Source of the DNA: Streptomyces sp. ISL-10
GTDB lineage: Bacteria > Actinomycetota > Actinomycetes > Streptomycetales > Streptomycetaceae
Assembly (NCBI RefSeq): GCF_018614575.1
Contig: NZ_JAGGOJ010000003.1
Span: forward strand, 310,001 to 374,000
Reading direction: 5' to 3'
Length of the DNA: 64,000 bases
In this document: positions 17,176 to 25,481 of the stretch, piece by piece
Layout: each line of letters begins with the position of its first letter
Position numbering within the stretch: position 1 is the first letter of the stretch
Translations under genes and position numbers: made by a program
Notes under the pieces: generated by a model
Databases searched by the model: none
Seen by the model: only the letters and a program-made list of their open reading frames with translations
Told to the model about the DNA's origin: nothing

Positions 17176-17891
17176 TTAGGGGGGAGGCCACTTGGCCGAG
17201 AATCTGCGACAGGGGACTTCATCAGGTTTCCGGCGGGCGCCGGTCACGACCCGCTGAATCGCAGGTCCCCCCGGTACGCCGCCGACCTGGAGTTGTTCAC
17301 CACAAGCCGCTCCTGGCGAATCTCCGGCTCGGGACCGGTGAGCACGTGGGGACGCGACAGCGCCCTTGGGGTGGATGAACAGGTCCTGCCGCCCCGGCGG
17401 CGTGGCGCGGCGCTCGGGCGGCGGCAGCTCGTACCGGAGGGGCCGGTGGCGGCCCGCCGGCCGGCGCCGCACGTTGTACACGCTGCCGAACTTCCCCAGC
17501 GTGCGGGCGAAGTCGGTCTGCTCGCGGGCCGGGTTGCGGCCCACCACGCCCATGGCCGCGATGGCGTCGCGCAGGCCCAGGTGCTTGCGGTTGAGGCCGG
17601 CCCGCGTGCGGACCAGCTCCCGGTGGAACTCCTCCAGTGGGAGTCCGGTCGGGACGACGGCGTGCTGGATGTCGAAGAGCCGGTAGTCGCGGGTGGTGAG
17701 CTTGCGGGCCTCGGTGTGCCAGATCTCCGTGCCCGGATACGGCGTCACCACGGTGAGGTGCACGATCTCCGGTACGGAGAGGGCGATTCACGGATGAGTC
17801 GGAAGCGGTCCGCGCCCCAGGCGGGGTCGACGACGAGGTTGATCGCCACCGTGATGCCCATGCGGCGGGCCGTCTCCAGGGCCCGGACTTT
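17176..17891 (-). pseudogene. Remnant of a B12-type radical SAM gene resembling hopanoid C-3 methylase HpnR
   Basis: Two reading frames on the minus strand together restore an HpnR-like stretch. From about 17891 one frame gives TARRMGITVAINLVVDPAWG and GADRFRLIRE. After a one-base loss near 17788 another frame continues VHLTVVTPYPGTEIWHTEA, LTTRDYRLFDIQHAVVPTGL, LNRKHLGLRD and RYELPPPERR to about 17368. The N-terminal B12-binding and CxxxCxxC parts are missing, and the C-terminus runs into unrelated sequence. Similarity to HpnR is from memory of the family. It is a truncated, frameshifted relic. Confidence 0.72.
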
Positions 17892-18190
17892 CCGCCGTCT
17901 CGACCCTGCCCCTCGTCGGAGCCACGCCGCCGCCGTCCGGTGAAAGCGGCGGCTGCGCGGCGGTGGGCGTGGATTGACGGAGCCCACTGTGCCCCGGCCG
18001 GCGTGCTCCTGTGCGCGCTCGCGCGGCCCTCGGGCCAGGGGCGCCGGCGTGGGGCCGGGCGCGCCGGCGCCGGGGGACCTCGTCCCGGGCGGCCGGACGG
18101 GGACGTCGCCTCACGCGCCGGATGCGGCGACGGCCCGGCGCGGCGCGGCGATCGTGCCGCACCGCGCCGGGCCGGGCCGGGCCCGGTGAA

Positions 18191-18751
18191 TCAGGCAGCC
18201 GCGGGAGCCGCCTGGGCGCTCACCTGCTCGATGACCTCGGTCAGGGAGGCCACCACCTCGGCGTCGTCGGCCGGGTGCGTCGAGGCGAAGCGCGTCGCGG
18301 AGCCGGGGATGGACAGCTTGACGTCCTCAAGCACCGCGCCGCCGGCGATGCCGGCCGCCTTGCGGGCCTCGTCCTGCGCCCAGACGCCGCCGTACTGGCC
18401 GAAGGCAGTGCCGACGACGGCGACGGTCTTGCCGGAGATGGCCCCGGCGCCGTAGGGGCGGGACAGCCAGTCGATCGCGTTCTTCAGCACGGCCGGCATG
18501 GTGCCGTTGTACTCGGGCGAGAACAGCAGGAGCGCGTCGGCGCGGCCGGCGGCCTCGCGCAGGACTGCGGCGGCGGCCGGTACGGCGCCCTCGACGTCGA
18601 TGTCCTCGTTGTAGAAGGGCACGTCCGCGAGCCCCTCGAAGAGCTCGACGTCGACGCCCTCGGGGGCGTGCTTGACGGCGGCCTCGGCGAGCTGCCTGTT
18701 GTGCGAGCCGGTGCGGAGGCTGCCGACAAGGGCGAGGATGCGAACGGACAT
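18191..18751 (-). CDS. NADPH-dependent FMN reductase (NAD(P)H:quinone/azo-type flavoprotein)
   Basis: 186 residues. The flavodoxin-like FMN_red fold shows as VRILALVGSLRTGSHNRQLAEAA (phosphate loop), LLLFSPEYNGTMPAVLKNAIDWLSRP (flavin and dimer loop) and GKTVAVVGTAFGQYGG. It reduces FMN, quinones or azo compounds with NADPH. AGGAG is nine bases before the ATG. It is divergent from a TetR gene across a region with two matching inverted repeats. The 299 bases downstream (17892-18190), towards the HpnR relic, hold no supportable gene. Confidence 0.92.
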   Translation of the reverse strand: MSVRILALVGSLRTGSHNRQLAEAAVKHAPEGVDVELFEGLADVPFYNEDIDVEGAVPAAAAVLREAAGRADALLLFSPEYNGTMPAVLKNAIDWLSRPYGAGAISGKTVAVVGTAFGQYGGVWAQDEARKAAGIAGGAVLEDVKLSIPGSATRFASTHPADDAEVVASLTEVIEQVSAQAAPAAA

Positions 18752-18780
18752 GGAGAGCTCCTGGGCAGATGGGCAGGGAA

Positions 18781-18829
18781 CCGGACCTCGGTCCGGTTAA
18801 AGTTGTACCACCTATCCGGACCGCGGTCC
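18781..18829. promoter_or_regulatory. Two GGACC-N2-GGTCC operators between the FMN reductase and TetR genes
   Basis: CCGGACCTCGGTCCGG (18781-18796) and GGACCGCGGTCC (18818-18829) share the same arms and are 35 bases apart centre to centre. The second overlaps the expected -35 of the TetR gene, whose -10 is TACGCT at 18850-18855. The layout fits autorepression plus control of the reductase. Confidence 0.65.
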
Positions 18830-18861
18830 ACTTTCTCGGAATCCCGGGCTACGCTGGATCC

Positions 18862-19524
18862 ATGACCGGCCCCCTCCCGCCCCTGCCCCTCCTGAACCCC
18901 GAGCCCGACCGTGTGCCCGGCGCCGCGGACCCGGGCCTCGGCGGGTCCGGCGAACGGCCGGCGCTGCGGGCCGACGCGGCGCGCAACCGCACCCGGCTCC
19001 TGGAGGCCGCCTCCGGGCTGGTCGCCGAGTGCGGGGCCGCGAACCTGACCATGGAGGCGCTGGCGTCCGCGGCCGGCGTCGGCAAGGGAACCGTCTTCCG
19101 GCGGTTCGGCGACCGGGCCGGTCTGTTCCTGGCACTGCTCGACCACCGTGAGCAGCAGCTCCAGGCCGCCTTCCTCTCCGGCCCGCCGCCGCTCGGCCCC
19201 GGCGCACCCGCCGAGGAGCGGCTGCATGCCTTCGGGCCGGCCGTGCTGCGCCACGAACGCGACCATCACGGCCTCATCCTGGCCGCCCGGACGGACCCGG
19301 TCCGCCCCTACAGCGTGCCGGCGGCGCGTCTGCGCCTCACGCATGTCTCGGTGCTGCTGCGCCAGGCCGGCACGCCGGGCGATGTCGAGCTGATCGCGCA
19401 TACGCTGCTCGGTTACCTCGACACCGCCCTGGTCCACCACCTTCTGGTGGAGCGTGGCCTGCCGCTCGACCGCCTGGAGGCGGGCTGGCACGCGCTCGTC
19501 GACCGGCTGGTGACGGCGGGCTGA
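18862..19524 (+). CDS. TetR-family transcriptional regulator
   Basis: 220 residues from the ATG at 18862. The N-terminal HTH is [49 protein letters not shown] (about 43-92). The ligand domain is unremarkable, ending [17 protein letters not shown] -10 lies six bases before the ATG, so the mRNA may be leaderless. It is divergent from the FMN reductase with two palindromic operators between them, so the reductase is the likely target. Confidence 0.92.
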   Translation: MTGPLPPLPLLNPEPDRVPGAADPGLGGSGERPALRADAARNRTRLLEAASGLVAECGAANLTMEALASAAGVGKGTVFRRFGDRAGLFLALLDHREQQLQAAFLSGPPPLGPGAPAEERLHAFGPAVLRHERDHHGLILAARTDPVRPYSVPAARLRLTHVSVLLRQAGTPGDVELIAHTLLGYLDTALVHHLLVERGLPLDRLEAGWHALVDRLVTAG

Positions 19525-19721
19525 CCTCCCGCACCGCGAGCCGGAGCGGAGCGCTCACCACCATCGCCATTCCGCTGTCGGGTGCCGGGTGCCGGAGGAG
19601 GGGGGTCGGGAGCCGGTCGCCTCGGCGCCATGTGGCTACCATTTCGGCCGAACGGCCCATGGTGACCCCCGCGCCCGCCCAGAGGTCATCGGGCCGCCCC
19701 ACGACCCAAGGACGTACTCCC

Positions 19722-20057
19722 GTGCTCGTCGCCCGCTCCATCGCCCTGTTCGCCGTCGCGGCAATCTTCGAGATCGGCGGTGCCTGGCTGGTGTGGCAGG
19801 GCGTGCGGGAACACCGGGGGTGGATCTGGGCCGGAGCGGGTGTGATCGCGCTCGGCCTGTACGGATTCTTCGCCACGCTCCAGCCCGACGCACACTTCGG
19901 GCGGGTCCTCGCCGCGTACGGCGGCGTTTTCGTCGCCGGATCGATCGCCTGGGGGATGGTGGCGGACGGCTACCGACCCGACCGCTTCGACGTCGCCGGC
20001 GCCCTGATCTGCCTCGCCGGAATGGCGGTGATCATGTACACACCGCGCGGCCACTGA
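19722..20057 (+). CDS. YnfA-family small membrane protein
   Basis: 111 residues from a GTG with AAGGACG upstream, the normal family length. Four hydrophobic segments and the YnfA signatures [64 protein letters not shown] and [12 protein letters not shown] are all present. The family belongs to the drug/metabolite transporter superfamily; its physiological role is unsettled. It stands alone, 17 bases before the broken PLP-enzyme gene. Confidence 0.9.
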   Translation: MLVARSIALFAVAAIFEIGGAWLVWQGVREHRGWIWAGAGVIALGLYGFFATLQPDAHFGRVLAAYGGVFVAGSIAWGMVADGYRPDRFDVAGALICLAGMAVIMYTPRGH

Positions 20058-20074
20058 CTCCGACCGTCGATGCG

Positions 20075-21585
20075 ATGAAGGCATGTTTTGACCACATCGC
20101 CGACGCGGTGAAGCTGCCGGACCTGGTCCGGCTCGAAGGCAACCTCGTCGTCGCACGGTTCGAGACCATGAAGGTGTACTCGGCGCTGGCGGCTGTCGAG
20201 CACCTGCTCCGCACCGGCCGCGTCCGGCCCGGTGACACCCTGATGGACTCGTCCAGCGGTACCTACGCCGCCTCGCTGGCCCTGGCCTGCCACAAGCACG
20301 GCATGAAGTGCCACATCGTCTGCTCCACCAAGGTCGACCCGTCGGTCGTGGTCCAGCTCGAACTGCTCGGGGCGGTGGTGGACCAGGTGGCCATCCCGCC
20401 CGGCCGCTGGTCGACAAAATGGACCTGGAGGTGCGTCTGGCGCGCGTCCACCAGCTCCTCGCGGAGCGGGACGGCATCCACTGGATGCAGCAGTACCACG
20501 AGGACTACCACTACCTGGGCTACCGCGACTGCGCCCGGCTCATCCACCAGCAGTTCGGCGACGGCCCGCTGACGCTCGTCGGCGGGGTGGGGTCGGGGGC
20601 CTTCACCGGGGCGCTCACCACCTACCTGCGCGACCTGCGGGGCGACACCGAACTCATCGGCGTACAGCCCTTCGAGAGCGTCACCTTCGCCAGCGACCCG
20701 GTCGGGGACCCGGTGGCGAGTATCTCGGGCATCGGCAGCCCCGTTCCGTTCCGGCATGTGCGGCACGCCCTGTACGACCGGGTCCACTGGATCGCGCACG
20801 AGCAGGCGATCTCCGCAACCGTCGCGCTGTACCGCGAGCACGGGGTGTTCGCCAGGATGTCGTCGGGCTGCACCTATCTGGCCGCCGCATGGGAGGCACG
20901 GCTCCACCCGCACCGCCAGTACCTCTTCATCGCGGCCGACACGGGCCACCGCTACATGGACAGCGTCTACCGCAAGCATGCCTCCGTCATGCCCGCCGCC
21001 GGTCTCGAACCGAAGGTGATCGACGACCTCGGAGACCTCTCCCTGCCATGGTCGGTCATGGACTGGCACCGCCGCCCGTTCGCGATGCCCCCGGACTCGG
21101 CCCTCCTCGCCTCTGCCACCGGCAACGTGACCTCCCGCTACGTGAGTTACGGCCGCGAAATCATCGGCATGGCCAAGCGGCACGCGGCGGTCCAGGAGTA
21201 CATCCCCAACGTCCGCACCAACGAGAAGCGCGTCATCGTCGCGGGCGACACCCCCGTCTCCGGCTTCCTCCGTTTCCACCGCGACAACGACAACCGCGCC
21301 GACGCGACCGTGGGCGCCCAGTACGCTCCCCTGGAACTCACCGACGACGAGCGCGCGTTCATCGCCCGCCTCGGCAAGCGCATGATGGACCACGGAATCT
21401 TCTACGTGGGCGTCGACCTGGCCTACCCCTACGTGATCGAGGTCAACATGGAAAACCCCGGCGGCGTCAACTACCACCGCCGCGCGACGGGCGAGACCAC
21501 TCCTCCGAGGCGGTCAACTCGGTCCTGGCAGCTCTCCGCTCCGCCGGAAAGCTGCCGCCCCTCCAGGCATTCACGCCCTGCTTGA
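20075..21585 (+). pseudogene. Frameshifted fusion of a cysteine-synthase-like PLP enzyme and the C-terminal half of an ATP-grasp ligase
   Basis: The first frame from the ATG at 20075 gives a fold type II PLP domain: FDHIADAVKLPDLVRLEGN, the lysine in RFETMKVYSA, and the phosphate loop DSSSGTYAASLALACHKHG. Near 20395-20412 the frame shifts by one base and continues LVDKMDLEVRLARVHQLLAE, GGVGSGAFTGAL and YLFIAADTGHRYMD. At about 21090 the sequence passes in frame into the last third of a glutathione-synthetase-like ATP-grasp domain: AVQEYIPNVRTNEKRVIVAG and HGIFYVGVDLAYPYVIEVNM. A second one-base loss near 21495 shifts to a frame reading HSSEAVNSVLAALRSAGKLP. Most of the ATP-grasp N-terminal half is missing, as after a deletion between two adjacent genes. 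Confidence 0.7.
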
Positions 21586-21587
21586 TT

Positions 21588-21712
21588 GGTTCCAGAGCCC
21601 GACAATCACGCTTGACCACTACGCCCACTTCATGCCCGAGGCCGGCGGCAAGGGCCGCGCCGCCATCGACGCGCTCCTTGGTCCGGCCCCCGAAGGCGCC
21701 GTGGCGGCGTAG
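21588..21712 (+). pseudogene. C-terminal remnant of a tyrosine-family phage/plasmid integrase
   Basis: A short frame ending at TAG 21710-21712 reads SPTITLDHYAHFMPEAGGKG then RAAIDALLG. This is the tail typical of actinomycete integrative-element integrases, including the active-site tyrosine region (LDHYAHFMP). The rest of the gene is absent. It directly follows the broken PLP/ATP-grasp fusion. No tRNA gene or att duplication was seen nearby. Confidence 0.65.
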
Positions 21713-21910
21713 GGCCGTGTGTCTCGTCTTCATTCGCGCCCGCGTGGCACGGCCGCAAGCGGTGCCACTCGGTCTGCCGTTACGCCGCGTAGCGGCTGGA
21801 GTCGCAGCGGGTCGTTTCCCACGCGGAACCGCGGCCAGTGGGGAGCGCCTTGTCGTTGCGACTCGCGGCACATTCTGCCCAGATTCTCCCCAGGGGGATG
21901 AGCTCATCAC

Positions 21911-23053
21911 CTACAGCCAGTCCCGCTTCTTGAAGATCACGTACAAGCTCGTGCACACCACCGCCATCAGCAGGATCGCGAACGGATACCCGCCCGCCCA
22001 GTGCAGCTCCGGCATGTTGTCGAAGTTCATCCCGTAGATCGTTCCGACCAGCGTCGGAGCAAACAGGATGGCGGCCCATGAGGAGATCTTCTTGATCTCC
22101 TCGTTCTGTTCGAAGCCCGCCTCCGCCAGCGCCCGCATCTCCGCGTTCTGCTGCTGGGTCACGAGCGTCGCGTTCACCGTGAGGATGTCGGCGAGCGCCT
22201 GGCGGAAGCCGTCCACGCGTTCGCTGGTGTGCGTGACGTGGTCGGCGACATCGCGCAGATGGCGCTGGAGCTCCTCCTGCGTGCCGTACTTCGCGAAGCC
22301 CGCCATCAGCGCGTGCAGCATCGCGACGAGGGGCCGGGTGGCGCGCTGGAACTCGACCATCTCGCGGGCCAGTTCGTAGATGCGGCGCGAGACCGCCGGG
22401 TCGCCGCCGAAGACCTCGGTCTCGATCTCGTCGATGTCGTTCTGGACTCCGGAGACGACCGGGGCGTAGCCGTCGACCACCGCGTCCAGGATCGCGTAGA
22501 GCACCGCCTCGGGGCCCAGCGCGAGGAGCTCCGGTGTCTCCTCCATGCGGTGGCGCACCGCTGACAGATCGGGCGCGGCGCCGTGGCGGACCGTGATCAG
22601 GAAGTCCTTGCCGACGAAGACGTGCAGTTCGCCGAAGTCGACCTCCTCCTGGGCGTCGAGATAGCGGGCCGCGCGCAGCACGACGAAGAGCGTGTCACCG
22701 TAGCGCTCCAGCTTGGGCCGCTGATGGGCTTCGAGTGCGTCCTCGACAGCGAGTTCGTGGAGGTCGAACTCGGCCGCCAGCGAATGCAGTTCCGCCTCGC
22801 TCGGGCGATGCAGGCCGATCCACGCCATGCCGCCCGGGTACCGGCGCAGCTGGTGGAACGCCTCCGCCAGCGACTCGGGGGCCGCCACCCGGCGTCCGTC
22901 GCGGTACAGCACCGCCTGCACCACGCTGCCGTGCTCGTCGCGGACGGGAGGGGCCGCGGGCGGCTCGGACCCCGGTGCGGTATCCGCAGGACGCGGCTCG
23001 GCGGGCGGCGCGGGACGGCGGCGCCAGTGGTGCCTCCTGGGGGAACGTGGCAT
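21911..23053 (-). CDS. corA: CorA-family divalent cation transporter
   Basis: 380 residues from the ATG at 23053 with GGGAGG upstream. A long charged cytoplasmic domain is followed by two C-terminal membrane helices with the selectivity motif GMN in VGTIYGMNFDNMPEL, and the basic end FKKRDWL. The family imports Mg2+ (or Co2+/Ni2+) as a pentamer. The first 60 residues are Arg/Pro-rich and probably disordered. It is divergent from the winged-helix gene. Confidence 0.93.
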   Translation of the reverse strand: MPRSPRRHHWRRRPAPPAEPRPADTAPGSEPPAAPPVRDEHGSVVQAVLYRDGRRVAAPESLAEAFHQLRRYPGGMAWIGLHRPSEAELHSLAAEFDLHELAVEDALEAHQRPKLERYGDTLFVVLRAARYLDAQEEVDFGELHVFVGKDFLITVRHGAAPDLSAVRHRMEETPELLALGPEAVLYAILDAVVDGYAPVVSGVQNDIDEIETEVFGGDPAVSRRIYELAREMVEFQRATRPLVAMLHALMAGFAKYGTQEELQRHLRDVADHVTHTSERVDGFRQALADILTVNATLVTQQQNAEMRALAEAGFEQNEEIKKISSWAAILFAPTLVGTIYGMNFDNMPELHWAGGYPFAILLMAVVCTSLYVIFKKRDWL

Positions 23054-23205
23054 CGCGGATCTCGCCTCCCGCCTCGTCGTACGGCCCTGCCGGCTGCGGG
23101 GCCTGGCCCGGTGCAGGATATCCGCACCGGATGGCCCGACCGGGTGACGCTCCACGAGGACCATCGAGGACAGAAACTGTCCGCAAGGCTCGTTAGCGTA
23201 CGAGC

Positions 23206-24336
23206 ATGGCGACGAAGACGACGTATCCCCGGCTCGGCACCCGCGCGCTCAACCGCGCCACGCTGGAGCGCCAACTGCTGCTGCGACGCGCACCCCGTTC
23301 CGCGATGTCGGCCGGCGACGCCGTACGGCATCTCGTAGGACTCCAGGCGCAGAACGTGAAGCCGCCCTACTACGCGCTCGCCGCGCGGCTCGCGGACTTC
23401 GACCCCGAGGAGCTGTCGACGGCCATGGCCGACCGCCGGGTCGCCCGCATGGTGACGATGCGGTCCACCATCCACACGCACACCGCGGACGACTGCATGG
23501 CCTTGCGGCCTCTGGTGCAGGCCGCGCGGGACCGCGAGCTGGGGCAGTTCAGGACCGGGCTCGCGGGCGTGGACCTCGGGCGGCTCGCGGCCGTGGCGCG
23601 CGAGCTCGTGGAGGAGCGGCCGCGGACGATGAAGGACCTGAGGGAGGCGCTGCTCGTGCACTGGCCGGACGCCGACGCCTTCGCCCTCGCGGTCGCGGCC
23701 CGCTGCACCCTGCCCCTGGTGCAGGTCACTCCGCGCGGCCTGTGGGGAAGGAGCGGCCAGGTCGCGCTTACCACCGCGGAGCACTGGTTCGGCAGGGAGC
23801 CGGAGCCTGCACCGGCACCCGACGACACCGTGCTGCGCTACCTCGCGGCCTTCGGGCCCGCCTCGGTCAAGGACTTCCAGACCTGGTCCGGACTGACCCG
23901 CACACGCGAGGCGTTCGACCGGCTGCGCCCCGGGCTCCTCGTCTTCCAGGACGAGCACGGCACCGAGCTGTTCGACCTGCCGGAAGCGCCCCGGCCCGAC
24001 GCGGACACCCCGGCGCCGCCCCGTTTCCTGCCGGAGTTCGACAACCTGCTGCTGTCCCACGCGGACCGGAGCCGGGTCGTGCCCCTGGAGTACCGGACGC
24101 GTACCTGGAAGGGGAATCAGGCCCACTGCACCGTTCTCGTGGACGGCTTCCTGGCCGGCGTCTGGCGGCTGGAGGAGACCAAGGACACCACGACGCTGTC
24201 CGTTCAGCCGTTCGCCCCGCTGACCCGGGCGCAGCGCACCGAAGTGGCTGAGGAGGCCGCCGCGTTGCTCACGGTCATGTTCCCGGCGGCCGCGCACGAC
24301 GTGCGGTTCGGGGAGGTGGTGGGGGAGGACGGTTGA
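23206..24336 (+). CDS. Winged helix DNA-binding domain protein (HTH_42 / YcaQ-like)
   Basis: 376 residues. The family pattern is clear: RHLVGLQAQNVKPPYYALAARL, MVTMRSTIHTHTADD, the middle domain with AAFGPASVKDFQTWSGLTR, and LLSHADRSRVVP. E. coli YcaQ/AlkX is linked to DNA interstrand crosslink repair; the actinobacterial group is mostly unstudied, so a DNA-binding or repair role is inference. A TAGCGT -10 six bases before the ATG and no good ribosome binding site point to leaderless expression. Confidence 0.88.
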   Translation: MATKTTYPRLGTRALNRATLERQLLLRRAPRSAMSAGDAVRHLVGLQAQNVKPPYYALAARLADFDPEELSTAMADRRVARMVTMRSTIHTHTADDCMALRPLVQAARDRELGQFRTGLAGVDLGRLAAVARELVEERPRTMKDLREALLVHWPDADAFALAVAARCTLPLVQVTPRGLWGRSGQVALTTAEHWFGREPEPAPAPDDTVLRYLAAFGPASVKDFQTWSGLTRTREAFDRLRPGLLVFQDEHGTELFDLPEAPRPDADTPAPPRFLPEFDNLLLSHADRSRVVPLEYRTRTWKGNQAHCTVLVDGFLAGVWRLEETKDTTTLSVQPFAPLTRAQRTEVAEEAAALLTVMFPAAAHDVRFGEVVGEDG

Positions 24337-24410
24337 GAGCGGGCAGGGCGCGCCCTCCTCGGCGCTAACGGTGTCCGCGTCCCCTCGGCGCTCACCTGCC
24401 CGCACTCCTC

Positions 24411-24437
24411 GGCGCTCACGGCGCTCACGGCGCTCAC
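24411..24437. repeat. Three tandem copies of a 9-base repeat
   Basis: GGCGCTCAC is repeated three times without change in the convergent intergenic region between the winged-helix gene and the LuxR gene. Looser copies lie upstream at 24360 and 24386. The 175-base gap holds no gene. Confidence 0.7.
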
Positions 24438-24511
24438 GTGCCCGGCCTCCGCCCGGCCCCGGGTGCTCACGGTGACCGCGCGTCCGGAGCCCGACGTGCC
24501 TCAGCCGGACG

Positions 24512-25348
24512 TCACGGCAGCAGGCCGTTCCGGCGGGCCGCCGCCACCGCCTCGCCCCTTCTGTGCGCGCCCAGCTTCCGCATCGCCGAGCGCAGATACG
24601 CCTTCACCGTCTCCGGTCTGAGCCCCAGCCGCTCCGCCGCCGCCGCGTTCGTCGCCCCCGCCGCCACGCAGCTGAGCACGTCCACCTCCCGTGGGGCGAG
24701 CGACACCCCGCCGGCGCGCGACGCGTCCGGCCCCGCGGCTGTGGCGAGCCGGCCGCAGGCGTCCAGCAGTTCGTCCCGCAGCGCCGGGTCCGCGATCCGC
24801 GGAGCCAGGGCTCGCAGCGCGCCGTGTGCCTCGCGTACCGACTCCCATGCCCCGGGCCGGTGCTCCCCGACCGGCGGGCGGGCTTCGGCCAGCAGCCGCT
24901 GCACCTCGTCCCGTACGGCCAGTGCCTGCTCCACGTCCCGCGCGGCCGCCACCGCCGCGTCGAGGACGCGGTCGCCCAGCACCAGCGGGTGGCGCAGCGC
25001 CCCGTACAGCAGGCCCCGCACCTTGCGCCGTACGACCACGGGCACCGCGACCACCGAGCGCAGGCCCTCCGCCGCCACCGCCGCGTCGTACTCGTGGCTG
25101 ATGTGCCGGGCAGCCGGGTAGTCGGTCACCGCGCATGGCCGCGACAGGGCCATGGACTTGCCGCCGAGGCCGTTGCCGGGGCAGATGGCCAGGCCACGCA
25201 GCGCACTGGTCGCCGCGCCGTTCAGCTCGGCGATACGCAGCTGCCGCGCGTCGTGCAGCAGACCGCCGAAGGCCACCGGCAGCCCGGTGGCACGCCGCAG
25301 CCGCAGCAGCGCGGCGCGCATCTCCACGGCTTCGTCGGTCACCGGCAT
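24512..25348 (-). CDS. LuxR-type HTH regulator with a GAF-like sensor domain
   Basis: 278 residues from the ATG at 25348 with GGAAGGAGAG upstream. Residues about 10-150 form a GAF-like sensor (ICPGNGLGGKSMALSRPCAVTDY, LRSVVAVPVVVRRKVRGLLYG). The C-terminal HTH is LAPREVDVLSCVAAGATNAAAAERLGLRPETVKAYLRSAMRKLGAH (about 217-262). It is divergent from two acyl-CoA synthetase genes with repeats between, so it probably controls them in answer to a fatty acid or similar ligand. Confidence 0.9.
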   Translation of the reverse strand: MPVTDEAVEMRAALLRLRRATGLPVAFGGLLHDARQLRIAELNGAATSALRGLAICPGNGLGGKSMALSRPCAVTDYPAARHISHEYDAAVAAEGLRSVVAVPVVVRRKVRGLLYGALRHPLVLGDRVLDAAVAAARDVEQALAVRDEVQRLLAEARPPVGEHRPGAWESVREAHGALRALAPRIADPALRDELLDACGRLATAAGPDASRAGGVSLAPREVDVLSCVAAGATNAAAAERLGLRPETVKAYLRSAMRKLGAHRRGEAVAAARRNGLLP

Positions 25349-25365
25349 GCCGGCCTCTCCTTCCG

Positions 25366-25420
25366 GTGTCCCGCGGGTCCTTGGCCGTGTCCCGCGGGGA
25401 CGACACCCCCGTTCGGGGGT
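25366..25420. promoter_or_regulatory. Direct repeats and palindrome upstream of the acyl-CoA synthetase operon
   Basis: GTGTCCCGCGGG occurs at 25366-25377 and 25387-25398, 21 bases apart (two helical turns). ACCCCCGTTCGGGGGT, an inverted repeat with five G/C and one A/T pairs in each arm, lies at 25405-25420. Both sit in the 133-base gap between the LuxR gene and the synthetase, the expected place for LuxR-type binding sites. Confidence 0.5.
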
Positions 25421-25481
25421 AGTGAGACCCAGGTCACCGATTACACGATGTCCGTGGCCGGTCCCGCAACGAGGAGGAAAC

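Noticed and set aside
17940..18455. Open frames between the HpnR relic and the FMN reductase gene
   Set aside because: Only Arg/Gly/Ala-rich sequence in extreme GC; no start signal or domain.
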